The notes below the pieces were generated by a model. It saw only the letters and a program-made list of their open reading frames with translations. It made no database searches and was not told the origin of the DNA. From Mesorhizobium sp. M2D.F.Ca.ET.226.01.1.1 (GTDB lineage Bacteria > Pseudomonadota > Alphaproteobacteria > Rhizobiales > Rhizobiaceae): a DNA stretch of 64,000 nt. Position 1 is the first letter of the stretch. Each line of letters opens with the position of its first letter. Made by a program: the position numbers and the translations under genes. Location of the stretch: positions 372,001 through 436,000 of the forward strand of contig NZ_RZOY02000004.1 in NCBI RefSeq assembly GCF_004022705.2. Direction: 5' to 3'. Shown here one piece after another: positions 35,746 to 44,490 of the stretch.

Positions 35746-38700
35746 ATGACGCTGCACGACGTCGCGCTCGACGACAAGTTCGACCTTGGCAAGGAGCGCG
35801 TCTTCCTTTCCGGCGCGCAGGCTGTCGTGCGCATGCTTTTGATGCAGCGCGAGCGCGACCGCCGCGCCGGCCTCAACACCGCGGGCTTCGTTTCCGGCTA
35901 TCGCGGCTCGCCGCTGGGCGGCCTCGACATGCAGCTGTGGCGGGCGAAAAAGCAGCTCGCGCAGGCCGACATCGTCTTCCAGCCTGGCCTCAACGAGGAA
36001 CTCGCCGCCACTGCCTGCTGGGGCTCGCAGCAGACAGAATTGCTGGGCGAGGGCACGCATGACGGAGTCTTTTCGGTCTGGTACGGCAAGGGACCCGGCG
36101 TCGACCGTTCCGGCGACGTCTTCCGTCACGCCAATCTGGCAGGCTCCTCGAAGCATGGCGGTGTGCTGGCCCTGATGGGCGACGACCACATGGCCGAATC
36201 TTCGACCAATGCGCACGCCACCGAATTCCTGTTCGTCGATACCATGGTGCCGATCCTCAATCCGGCCGGCGTCCAGGAGATCATCGACTATGGCCTTTAC
36301 GGTTTTGCCATGTCGCGTTTCGCCGGCACCTGGGCGGCGATCAAATGCGTCAAGGACAACATCGAATCGACGGCTTCGGTCGACGCCTCGATCGAGCGGC
36401 TCGGCATCGTCATTCCCGAATTCGACATGCCGCCGGGCGGCCTCAACATCCGCCATGAGATCGACATGCTCGGCCAGGAAGAGCGGCTGCATGAGCATAA
36501 GCGCGCCGCCGCTTCCGCCTTCATCCACGCCAACGGGCTGAACCGCATCGTCTATTCCGGCGGCCGCAATCCCAAGCTCGGCGTCATCACCATCGGCAAG
36601 AGCTATCTCGACGTCCGCCAGGCGCTGGAGGATATCGGCATCGACGAAGCTGCCGCCAACCGCATCGGCATCCGCCTGTTCAAGGTCGGCTGCCCGTGGC
36701 CACTGGATTTCCAGCATATCGCCGAGTTCGCGCGCGGCCTCGACACCATTGTCGTCGTCGAGGAGAAGCGCTCTCTGATCGAGGTCCAGTTGCGCGAGAG
36801 CCTCTACGGCACGGCCACGCAGCCGGTGATCGTCGGCAAGAAGGACGAGCGCGGCGACTGGCTGTTTCCGGCCAAGGGCGCGCTCGATCCGAACGAGATC
36901 GCCATCGCCCTCGGCGAACGGATCCTGCGCACCATCGGCCCCTCGGAAGAGATCGCCGCGCGGGTGGCGAAGCTGCGCCAGTTCCAGGCGATGCTCGCCG
37001 ACACGCTCGATATCGGTTCGCGCACGCCCTTCTTCTGCTCCGGCTGCCCGCATAATTCCTCGACCAAGGTGCCGGACGGCTCGCTCGCCGCCGCCGGCAT
37101 CGGCTGCCATTTCATGGCGCTGTGGATGGACAGGAACACCGTCGGTTTCACCGCCATGGGCGGCGAGGGCGCGCAATGGGTCGGCCAGGCCCCGTTCTCC
37201 AAGCGCGAGCATATCTTCCAGAATCTCGGCGACGGCACCTATAACCACTCCGGCGTGCTGGCGATCCGCTTCGCGCTGTCGAGCGAAGCCAACATCACCT
37301 ACAAGATCCTTTACAACGATGCGGTGGCAATGACCGGCGGCCAGCCGCATGAGGGTGGTTTGACGGTCGACATGATCACCAGACAAGTGCGCGCCGAGGG
37401 CGTCAACCGCATCGCCGTCGTTACCGACGAGCCGGACAAATATGCCGGCAAGGCCGATTTCCCGGCCGGCATCACCATCCATCACCGCGACGATCTCGAC
37501 CTCGTCCAGCGCGAATTGCGGGAGGTGAAGGGCGTTTCCGTTCTCATCTATGACCAGACTTGCGCCGCCGAAAAGCGCCGGCGCCGCAAGCGCGGCACCT
37601 TCCCCGATCCCGACAAGCGCGTCTTCATCAACGAGCTGGTCTGTGAAGGCTGCGGCGATTGCGGCGTGCAGTCGAACTGCGTTTCTATCCAGCCGGTCGA
37701 GACGGAATTCGGCCGCAAGCGCCGCATCGACCAGTCGAGCTGCAACAAGGATTTTTCCTGCCTCAACGGCTTCTGCCCGTCTTTTGTCACCGTGCATGGC
37801 GGCAAGATCAGGAAGGCCGAAGGCATCGCCGGCAAGGCCGATCCGCTGGACGGCGTGCCCGCGCCGTCCGAATTCCGCCTGGGCGGGCACGGCTGGGCGG
37901 CGATCATCGACGGCGTCGGCGGCACCGGCGTCGTCACCGTCGGCGCGGTGCTCGGCATGGCCGCGCATCTGGAAGGCAAGGGCTGCGGCATGATCGACAT
38001 GGCGGGCCTTGCCCAGAAGGGCGGCTCGGTCTTCACCCATGTCCGCATCGCCCCGACGCCCGAGGACATCCACGCCATTCGCGTTTCGGCCGGCAAGGCC
38101 GACCTCGTGCTGGGCTGCGACCTCGTCGTCTCCGGCGCCAAGAAGGTGCTGGGCGCGGTGCGCGAGGGCCACACGATCTTCCTCGCCAACACAGCCGAGA
38201 TCATGCCTGGCGAATTCACCCGCTCCGCGGACTTCTCGCTGCCGGTCGAGCGGCTGAAGAAGGCGATCCGGGCTGCGGCTGGCGATGACAAGGCTCACTT
38301 CTTCGACGCCACCCGCACGGCGACCGCGCTGTTCGGCAATTCGCTCGGCGCCAACATGTTCATGCTCGGCTTCGCCTTCCAGCATGGCGGCCTGCCGCTT
38401 TCGGCCGAAGCCGTTGAAAAGGCGATAGAATTGAACGGCGAAGCGGTGGCAATGAATGTCGCGGCCTTCCGCTGGGGCCGCCGCGCCGCGCACCAGCCCG
38501 ATTTCGTGCGTGGCCTGGTCGCCCAAACCGGCAAGCCGGCGTCGAAACCGGCCGAAACGCTGGACGAGGTCATCGCCCGCCGCGTCGCTTTCCTCACCGC
38601 CTATCAGAATGCCCCTTACGCCAGGCGCTACGCCGACCGCGTGGCGGCGTTGCGTGCCGCTGAAACCAGGGCCGTGCCTGGCTCTACGCCGGTGACCGAA

Positions 38701-39219
38701 GCGGTCGTGAAAAACCTCTTCAAGCTGATGGCGATCAAGGACGAGTATGAGGTGGCGCGGCTCTACACCGACGGCTCTTTCGCCGCTGACCTCGCCAAGC
38801 AATTCCAGAGCTACGAGAAGCTCGAATTCCATCTTGCGCCGCCGATCCTCGGCCGGCGCGGCAAGGACGGTAGCCCAAGGAAATCGAGTTTCGGACCGTG
38901 GATGATGAAGGGCTTTCGGCTGCTGGCGGCGTTGAAGGGCCTGCGCGGCACCGCGTTCGATCTCTTCGGCTACACGGCCGAGCGGCGCATGGAGCGGCAG
39001 CTGCTCAAACAATACGAGGCCGATCTCGACCTTATTGCCGGCGCGCTGGCGCCGGGAAGGGTCGAGGCGGCGACCGCTCTGGCCTCCGTGCCGGCGCTCA
39101 TCCGTGGCTACGGCCATGTCCGGCAGGCCAGCGCCGGGAAAGCCGCGGGCGAGCGCGCGCGCTTGATCGAGCGTCTGGCTCAGGCTCCGGCACAGCCGGC
39201 GCTTCGCGCGGCGGAGTGA
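35746..39219 (+). CDS. Fused indolepyruvate ferredoxin oxidoreductase (IorA-IorB type)
   Basis: A 1157-residue thiamine-diphosphate oxidoreductase that would decarboxylate aryl- or branched-chain 2-oxoacids to acyl-CoA. The order is pyrimidine-binding domain (FVSGYRGSPLGGLD near residue 52), TPP domain (AGIGCHFMALWMD, GGEGAQWVGQ) and a cysteine-rich segment (CEGCGDCGVQSNC near 635). The gamma-type domain (IIDGVGGTGVVTVGAVL near 718) and a C-terminal DUF6537-type extension follow. Proteobacterial fusions of this length are well known. The start follows a GAGGAATTGCCTG region; the frame is open 41 codons further upstream but without conserved sequence. No ferredoxin gene is adjacent. Confidence 0.92.
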   Translation: MTLHDVALDDKFDLGKERVFLSGAQAVVRMLLMQRERDRRAGLNTAGFVSGYRGSPLGGLDMQLWRAKKQLAQADIVFQPGLNEELAATACWGSQQTELLGEGTHDGVFSVWYGKGPGVDRSGDVFRHANLAGSSKHGGVLALMGDDHMAESSTNAHATEFLFVDTMVPILNPAGVQEIIDYGLYGFAMSRFAGTWAAIKCVKDNIESTASVDASIERLGIVIPEFDMPPGGLNIRHEIDMLGQEERLHEHKRAAASAFIHANGLNRIVYSGGRNPKLGVITIGKSYLDVRQALEDIGIDEAAANRIGIRLFKVGCPWPLDFQHIAEFARGLDTIVVVEEKRSLIEVQLRESLYGTATQPVIVGKKDERGDWLFPAKGALDPNEIAIALGERILRTIGPSEEIAARVAKLRQFQAMLADTLDIGSRTPFFCSGCPHNSSTKVPDGSLAAAGIGCHFMALWMDRNTVGFTAMGGEGAQWVGQAPFSKREHIFQNLGDGTYNHSGVLAIRFALSSEANITYKILYNDAVAMTGGQPHEGGLTVDMITRQVRAEGVNRIAVVTDEPDKYAGKADFPAGITIHHRDDLDLVQRELREVKGVSVLIYDQTCAAEKRRRRKRGTFPDPDKRVFINELVCEGCGDCGVQSNCVSIQPVETEFGRKRRIDQSSCNKDFSCLNGFCPSFVTVHGGKIRKAEGIAGKADPLDGVPAPSEFRLGGHGWAAIIDGVGGTGVVTVGAVLGMAAHLEGKGCGMIDMAGLAQKGGSVFTHVRIAPTPEDIHAIRVSAGKADLVLGCDLVVSGAKKVLGAVREGHTIFLANTAEIMPGEFTRSADFSLPVERLKKAIRAAAGDDKAHFFDATRTATALFGNSLGANMFMLGFAFQHGGLPLSAEAVEKAIELNGEAVAMNVAAFRWGRRAAHQPDFVRGLVAQTGKPASKPAETLDEVIARRVAFLTAYQNAPYARRYADRVAALRAAETRAVPGSTPVTEAVVKNLFKLMAIKDEYEVARLYTDGSFAADLAKQFQSYEKLEFHLAPPILGRRGKDGSPRKSSFGPWMMKGFRLLAALKGLRGTAFDLFGYTAERRMERQLLKQYEADLDLIAGALAPGRVEAATALASVPALIRGYGHVRQASAGKAAGERARLIERLAQAPAQPALRAAE

Positions 39220-39369
39220 TCGCGCCGGGCGCGCCCGGTGGCGCGCCAAATTGCCGAATTTCCCAGTCTGGCCCGCCGGTCTCAACCCTCTGCAACCGGA
39301 GTCAAGTGCTGTTCTAAGCCTTTCTTAAGGCCGGTATGGCATGACAAGGCGCAGTGTTGGGCCAACGGC

Positions 39370-41670
39370 ATGGGTAGAACAAAGACCGAAAACATCCCCG
39401 CGGATGTTTACATCCAGTTTGTGCGGTCGTTGTTCGACAACGCCCACATGCTGGTGATCGGTGGCGTTTGCTACTGGATCCTGGGCTTCATGATCTATTG
39501 GCGGACGGACAATCCGCTGTTCCTGGCCTTTTCTTTCGGGCTGCTCTCCATCAGTCTTTTCCGTTACTTGGGCATACGCGGCTTCCTGAAAGCAGGTGGT
39601 TCCATCGCCAATGTCGAAGAGGCGAGGCGGTGGGAGCGCAACTATATCCTCAAGGGCAGCCTGCAGGGTCTTGGGCTCGGTTCGCTGTGCTTCATATCGA
39701 TCTACATCTATCCCGATCCGTTCGCCGAACTGGCCGCGACGTCGCTGACCATCGCGACCCTGGTCACGGTCGTCGGCCGCAACTACGGCTCGCCGCAGAT
39801 GGTGCGGATTTTCTCCGTGACCTTCATCGGTCCGGCGGCGCTGGGACTCCTGCTTCGCATGGATTTCCCCTCGGTCCTGCTTGGCCTGATGATCATCCCG
39901 CTGACCTTCATCACCATCAACAGCGCCGACCACGTCCGCAACGTGCTGTTCTCAGCCGTCATCGGCCATAAGCAGGCCGGGAACCTGACGCGCCGGTTCG
40001 ATCGCGCGCTCAACACCATGTCGCACGGCCTGGTCATGCTGGGCCCTGACGGCCGCGTCGCTGTGGCCAATGCCGAGGCTGCCCGCCTGATGTCGCTGAA
40101 ATCGGGCGATGCCTTGCTTGGACGCTCGATCCACGGCCTTTTGATGCGCGGCGTCGCCGGCGGCATGCTGGCGCCGAAAGACTGCCGCTACATCGAAGCA
40201 CAGCTGACCCGCGCGCTTCGCGAAGGCCGGGACCGCAAGGTGCTGGTCTCGCTCGCCAACGGCCAGCACTACGAATTCTCCGCCCGCGAAGGCAGCCAGG
40301 AGCTCGGCGTCATCACCTTCGAGGACGTGACGGCCCGCGTCGAGGCGGAGGAGAAGATCCGCTTCATGGCGCGCTATGACAATCTGACCGGCCTGCCGAA
40401 CCGCGCCTATTTCCATGAGCTGGTCGGCGAGGCCATGGCCTCCGGCGACCAGGAGCGGCTCTGCGGCCTCGCGGTACTCGATCTCGACGACTTCAAGAGC
40501 GTCAACGACACGCTCGGCCATCCGGTCGGCGACGGACTGATCTACGCCGTGGCCGAACGTCTCGCCGCGATCGCCGGACCGGGCATCACCGTCAGCCGCT
40601 TCGGCGGCGACGAGTTCATGGTCTTCTTCGACCGGGTCGAGGATGAGAGCCATCTCAGCACCCTGCTCGACGAGATCTTCGCGGACCTGCAGGGCGAGGT
40701 GGACGTCGCCGGCCACGGGTTGCGCATCCAGACCAGCGGCGGCGCGGTGCTGTCCAAGGTCAAGGACACCGACGCGGACGCCATGATCGTCAAGGCCGAC
40801 CTTGCCCTCTACAAGGCCAAGGAGCTCGGCAAGAACAGCTGGCGGCTGTTCGAGGCCGCCATGGACGCCGCCTTCCGCAATCGCCAGCTGATGAAGGCCG
40901 ATCTGCGCAATGCCGTGCAGGCAAGGGAACTGCGCGTCGTCTATCAGCCGATCGTGGCCGTCGACAACATGCGCATCGCCAGTTGCGAGGCGCTCTGCCG
41001 TTGGGACCACCCCGATCTCGGCCCGGTCTCGCCCAGCGTCTTCATCCCGCTCGCCGAGGAGATGGGCATCGTTTCCGACATCAGCACTTTTGTGCTGGAG
41101 GCCGCCTGCGCCGAATGCGCCAAATGGCCGGCGCAGACCAGCGTGTCGGTCAACCTGTCGGCCAAGGATTTCCGCAGCCGCGACATCGTCCAGAAGGTCA
41201 GGGACGCCCTGGCCAAGTCGGGCCTGGCGGCGCACCGGCTCGAAATCGAGGTTACCGAGACCGCCTTGCTCGACGACAAGTCGCTGACGCGCGAGTCGAT
41301 CGAGGAATTGAAGGCGCTTGGCGTGCGCATCGCACTCGACGATTTCGGCACCGGCTACTCCAGCCTGAGCTACCTTCACAAGCTGCCGCTCGACAAGATC
41401 AAGATCGACCGCTCCTTCCTGGTCGACGTCAACCAGAACCGCCAGTCGCTCGATCTTTTGAAGGGCATCGTCAGCCTGTCCCGGACGCTGGGTCTTTCCG
41501 TGACCATCGAAGGCGTCGAGACCTTCGAACAGCTGAAGACCCTGGTCCATTCGGTCAAGCCGGATTTCGTGCAAGGCTTTCTCTTCGGCGCCGCGCTCAG
41601 CGCGTCGGGCATCGAGACGATGTCGAGCGTCACATGGCCGTTTGCGGCGGACCTGCGCATCGCAGGGTAA
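39370..41670 (+). CDS. Membrane GGDEF-EAL cyclic-di-GMP protein with PAS domain
   Basis: A 766-residue protein. Several hydrophobic helices (about residues 25-200) form a membrane sensor module, followed by a PAS-like segment (ALNTMSHGLVMLGPDGRVAVANAEA near 215), a GGDEF domain and an EAL domain. The cyclase motif GGDEF is intact near residue 412. The EAL motif is intact near 539, and DDFGTGYSSLSYL and IEGVE metal-site motifs are present, so both activities are possible. An RxxD inhibitory site is not obvious just before GGDEF. ATG at 39370 was chosen over an upstream extension lacking conservation. It lies 388 bases before the FeeM-like gene. Confidence 0.93.
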   Translation: MGRTKTENIPADVYIQFVRSLFDNAHMLVIGGVCYWILGFMIYWRTDNPLFLAFSFGLLSISLFRYLGIRGFLKAGGSIANVEEARRWERNYILKGSLQGLGLGSLCFISIYIYPDPFAELAATSLTIATLVTVVGRNYGSPQMVRIFSVTFIGPAALGLLLRMDFPSVLLGLMIIPLTFITINSADHVRNVLFSAVIGHKQAGNLTRRFDRALNTMSHGLVMLGPDGRVAVANAEAARLMSLKSGDALLGRSIHGLLMRGVAGGMLAPKDCRYIEAQLTRALREGRDRKVLVSLANGQHYEFSAREGSQELGVITFEDVTARVEAEEKIRFMARYDNLTGLPNRAYFHELVGEAMASGDQERLCGLAVLDLDDFKSVNDTLGHPVGDGLIYAVAERLAAIAGPGITVSRFGGDEFMVFFDRVEDESHLSTLLDEIFADLQGEVDVAGHGLRIQTSGGAVLSKVKDTDADAMIVKADLALYKAKELGKNSWRLFEAAMDAAFRNRQLMKADLRNAVQARELRVVYQPIVAVDNMRIASCEALCRWDHPDLGPVSPSVFIPLAEEMGIVSDISTFVLEAACAECAKWPAQTSVSVNLSAKDFRSRDIVQKVRDALAKSGLAAHRLEIEVTETALLDDKSLTRESIEELKALGVRIALDDFGTGYSSLSYLHKLPLDKIKIDRSFLVDVNQNRQSLDLLKGIVSLSRTLGLSVTIEGVETFEQLKTLVHSVKPDFVQGFLFGAALSASGIETMSSVTWPFAADLRIAG

Positions 41671-42057
41671 ACGGCTAGCCAGCTAAGAAAATTGCAAAGC
41701 GGCTCTCCATCAGGAAATTGCGTCGGAAAGCAGCGATTTCCGGATAGCTTGAATGCGCATCTTCGACGGCAGAGAGAGCGGTCCGGCATTCTCAAGAAAC
41801 GCCACGCTACGGTGTAGTCTAAACCCGTTACGGTTGGGCGCTTTCAAGTTCTGATTTCAAAATGACCTTGCCAGGCCGTCGTCTGGTTGGGTCGGGCGAC
41901 GGCCCGTGGTGGTATTTGCTTTTCCCCGCGCACGATATGCCAATGGCACGCCTATTAAGGTTAACAACCGGTAAATCAGCGACCGCGAATTTTCAGCTTG
42001 TGTCTCATTTCAACTCGAATAGCCTTATTCACAGGCGGAATTCGAGGACGGACAATC
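41671..42057. other. Gene-free region upstream of the FeeM-like gene
   Basis: 387 bases without a convincing ORF. The clearest structure is a hairpin with 8-base perfect arms GGCCGTCG (41874-41881) and CGACGGCC (41897-41904). The 150 bases before the FeeM-like gene are A/T-richer than the surroundings and probably contain its promoter. No operator was recognised. Confidence 0.5.
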
Positions 42058-42819
42058 ATGGAAGCTGCGGCGAAGGGTGCGTCGGCTGGCGCCAGCTCAA
42101 AGGCTGACTCCCTGCTCAACCGAACCATGATGCAGCTTCTGGAGCATGTCGAATATCGCCTCATTACCGGGGGCGAGGATCTCGAAGCGATCTACCGGCT
42201 CCGCTATCAATCCTACGTCAAATCCGGCATGTGCGGCCCGATCGCCAGCGGTATGTTCGAGGATCGCTGGGACAATCTGCCCAATTCCTACCGGTTCGGC
42301 GTCTATTGCTATGGCGAATTGGTCAGCACATTGCGCTTTCATTATATTTCCAGCGAGCAGCCATACTCGCCTTCGATCGACGCCTATCCTGAAGTCTTGC
42401 TGCCACGGCTCGCCCGCGGCGAAACCTTTATCGACGGAACCCGCTTCGCGACCGATCCCGACGCCGCGCCAGCGCCTGGCGTGCTGCCTTTCCTGACGCT
42501 TCGGATCGCCATGGTGGCCTCCAACTATTTCGGCCAGGACTCGGTGCTGACGCCGGTCAAGGTCGAGCATTCTCATTTCTACGCCCGGTTCTTCAATGCC
42601 GTGCAGAGGAGCGAGGCCAAGCAGTTCCCAGGCGTTCTCGCCCCGATCGCGCTGTTCGAGATCCCGGCCGGCGAGAATATGCGCCGCACGCTCGAACGGT
42701 TCCCCTTCTACCATTCGACGCTGACGGAGCAGCGGCTGATGTTCGGCAATCCAGCGATCAACCGGCTGACGCCCCTCTCCATCGTGCCGACGGCGAAATA
42801 TTATCGCGCCGCTGCCTGA
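42058..42819 (+). CDS. N-acyl amino acid synthase FeeM / AHL-synthase-like protein
   Basis: A 253-residue protein of the GNAT-like fold shared by FeeM N-acyl amino-acid synthases and acyl-homoserine-lactone synthases. The conserved start YRLITGGEDLEAIYRLRYQSYV near residue 32 resembles the substrate-binding entry of both families, and ELVSTLRFHYIS and FIDGTRFATDP match the core strands. It could couple a fatty acyl group from acyl-ACP to an amino acid. The ATG follows GAGGACGG. No luxR gene is adjacent; the nearest neighbour is a cyclic-di-GMP protein. The family call is good, but substrate and role are unknown. Confidence 0.75.
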   Translation: MEAAAKGASAGASSKADSLLNRTMMQLLEHVEYRLITGGEDLEAIYRLRYQSYVKSGMCGPIASGMFEDRWDNLPNSYRFGVYCYGELVSTLRFHYISSEQPYSPSIDAYPEVLLPRLARGETFIDGTRFATDPDAAPAPGVLPFLTLRIAMVASNYFGQDSVLTPVKVEHSHFYARFFNAVQRSEAKQFPGVLAPIALFEIPAGENMRRTLERFPFYHSTLTEQRLMFGNPAINRLTPLSIVPTAKYYRAAA

Positions 42820-42859
42820 AGCGAGGCCATGAACCTTTCGCCGGCTGCGGCGTTAGCAA

Positions 42860-42902
42860 GCAATTCCAGGAAAAGTGTGAGCGGTTTTCCGGCCGGAATT
42901 GC
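42860..42902. repeat. GCAATTCC-type rhizobial palindrome
   Basis: GCAATTCC at 42860-42867 pairs with GGAATTGC at 42895-42902, with AGGAAAAGTGTGAGCGGTTTTCC between, followed by GTCAAAACAA. Same family as 30663-30697 and 60070-60137. Confidence 0.9.
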
Positions 42903-42968
42903 GTCAAAACAAGCTTCGCAGCTTTGCCCGGCAGGCAAATAGCCCCTGTCGCTGGAAAGGAGCCGTCC

Positions 42969-43118
42969 ATGACCATCCATTCGTTCGCGCTGACGCCACT
43001 GATCTCGCTGATCGCCGGCGTGCTGATCCTGGTGATGCCGCGGCTCCTCAACTACATCGTCGCGCTCTACCTGATCGTCGTCGGCCTGCTTGGCCTGTTC
43101 CCGCATCTCGCCAGCTGA
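42969..43118 (+). CDS. Small DUF3096-type membrane protein
   Basis: A 49-residue protein consisting almost entirely of two hydrophobic helices (ALTPLISLIAGVLILVMP and IVALYLIVVGLLGLF) linked by RLLNY. This matches the tiny DUF3096 proteins of proteobacteria, for which no function is known. The start follows a strong GGAAAGGAG ribosome-binding sequence and excludes 15 upstream codons of the same frame. It lies just after a palindromic repeat and converges with an alpha/beta hydrolase gene. Confidence 0.82.
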   Translation: MTIHSFALTPLISLIAGVLILVMPRLLNYIVALYLIVVGLLGLFPHLAS

Positions 43119-43127
43119 ATGAACCGC

Positions 43128-43943
43128 TCAGCCGGCGAAGAAACGCAGGGCTGCGGCGACAATCGCTTCGGGCGCGTCTTCCTGCATGAGGTGCCCTGAG
43201 CCCGGGATGAGCGTCAAGCTGCAGTCCGGCAGCGTGGCCGCGAGCTTCGCGCCGCTCTGCGGCGGGATCCAGCGGTCCTCCTCACCCCACAGCAAGGCCA
43301 CCGGGCAGCGGAACGTACCATAGAGCGGTTCGACTTCGTCGGTGAAACGCTGATCCATCTGCGCGATCTGCCGATAGAAGGCGGGCTGGCCGACCGGTCC
43401 GGTCCATGGTGTGATATAGGGCTGCAGGTGAGCCTCCGACAAAGGCTTGGCCGCAGCGCCGGTAATATACGCCTTCAGGATCGCCGCTTGGATGTAGTCC
43501 GGCACGCTGGCGAAAGCCGGTTCGTGGCGCAAGACATGCTGGACGAAGGGTGAGCCCCAGGGCCGAACCGCCACCGGATCGACCAACAATAACCTTTCAT
43601 AATTGCAGCCGTCGATCAGATGCGCGCGCAAGGCGGTGGCGCCGCCGAAATCATGGGCGATGACGTTCGGCCGGTCGAGCTTCCAGAACTCCAGCATCGC
43701 CGCCAGGGCTTTGTTCTGGATGCCCAGCGAGACGTCCTGGCCTTCCCGTTTCTCGGACTGGCCATATCCCGGCAGATCGTAAAAGTAGAGCGTGTGGTCA
43801 CGCGCGAGTTCAGGGGCAACGCGGTGCCAGACATGCGAGGAAAAAGGCGTTCCATGGACGAGCACAATCGCGGGGCCGGAGCCGACCGCGCCCCAGGCGA
43901 TCATGGTGCCGTTCCAGTCAAATCTCTGCGTCGGCAAAATCAT
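43128..43943 (-). CDS. Alpha/beta hydrolase with an aspartate nucleophile (dehalogenase/epoxide hydrolase-like)
   Basis: A 271-residue cytoplasmic alpha/beta hydrolase. HGTPFSSHVW near residue 31 is the oxyanion loop, DLPGYGQSE follows, and the nucleophile elbow reads AHDFGG near residue 92, with aspartate instead of the usual serine. GEEDRWIP supplies the acid and GSGHLMQED the histidine. An aspartate nucleophile is typical of haloalkane and haloacetate dehalogenases and epoxide hydrolases, so ester-hydrolase annotation would be misleading. The substrate is unknown. ATG giving MILPTQRFDW was chosen; a start seven codons upstream exists. Confidence 0.85.
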   Translation of the reverse strand: MILPTQRFDWNGTMIAWGAVGSGPAIVLVHGTPFSSHVWHRVAPELARDHTLYFYDLPGYGQSEKREGQDVSLGIQNKALAAMLEFWKLDRPNVIAHDFGGATALRAHLIDGCNYERLLLVDPVAVRPWGSPFVQHVLRHEPAFASVPDYIQAAILKAYITGAAAKPLSEAHLQPYITPWTGPVGQPAFYRQIAQMDQRFTDEVEPLYGTFRCPVALLWGEEDRWIPPQSGAKLAATLPDCSLTLIPGSGHLMQEDAPEAIVAAALRFFAG

Positions 43944-44179
43944 GGCGGTTCCTCCGGGCGGCAACGATAGTCTCCTCCCGTCGCGCGGGAAAACGCGAAA
44001 TGGTCAAAGCATATTGAGAAAGGCTGACCGGCTCGCCAGGCGCTGGCCGCTGTCCGCAGCGAAAAGCGGTTTCAACTTTCATTTGAGGCTGTTGTCGCGG
44101 CCCGTGCGGCAATAGCGCCATTGCTCTTGGTTCGGCTTTTCGCTATGTGCCTCGAAGGCTTTTTCGAAGGGGTACTTTC

Positions 44180-44404
44180 ATGGCTGATCACTCGCCGACC
44201 GGTCCTGTCGAGCTAGGCGCCCAGATGGACTATGCCGAGCACGACCGTACCTACAAGGCCTTCCTTGGCCTTGCCAAATACGGCTCGCTGGTCTGCGCCG
44301 CCATCCTCATCGCGATGGCCTTCGGATTCTTCGTCGGCGGCTTCTTCTCGGGCCTCATCGTGTTCATCCTGATCATGGCCGTCGGCGCTCTCATTCTGCG
44401 GTAG
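44180..44404 (+). CDS. aa3-type cytochrome c oxidase subunit IV
   Basis: A 74-residue protein with a hydrophilic N-terminus (LGAQMDYAEHDRTYKAFL) typical of the alphaproteobacterial bacterial subunit IV. Hydrophobic sequence at about residues 33-73 follows, including LIVFILIMAVGALIL. It would be an accessory subunit of the aa3 cytochrome oxidase in the inner membrane. The start gives MADHSPTGP; an earlier in-frame start has no support. The gene stands 86 bases upstream of pntAA, an order seen in related genomes. Confidence 0.85.
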   Translation: MADHSPTGPVELGAQMDYAEHDRTYKAFLGLAKYGSLVCAAILIAMAFGFFVGGFFSGLIVFILIMAVGALILR

Positions 44405-44490
44405 ATTTCCCAAGCCCATTGCTCTCGACGTCACCGGACGTCCCGGCCGACGCCTTGCGCAATCAAGGTTCCAGCCGAAAGGATCATCCG

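Noticed and set aside
35662..39285. A 1207-codon open frame on the reverse strand
   Set aside because: It is antisense to the full-length indolepyruvate oxidoreductase gene, is Arg/Asp/His-rich with no recognisable domain, and reflects high G+C codon bias.
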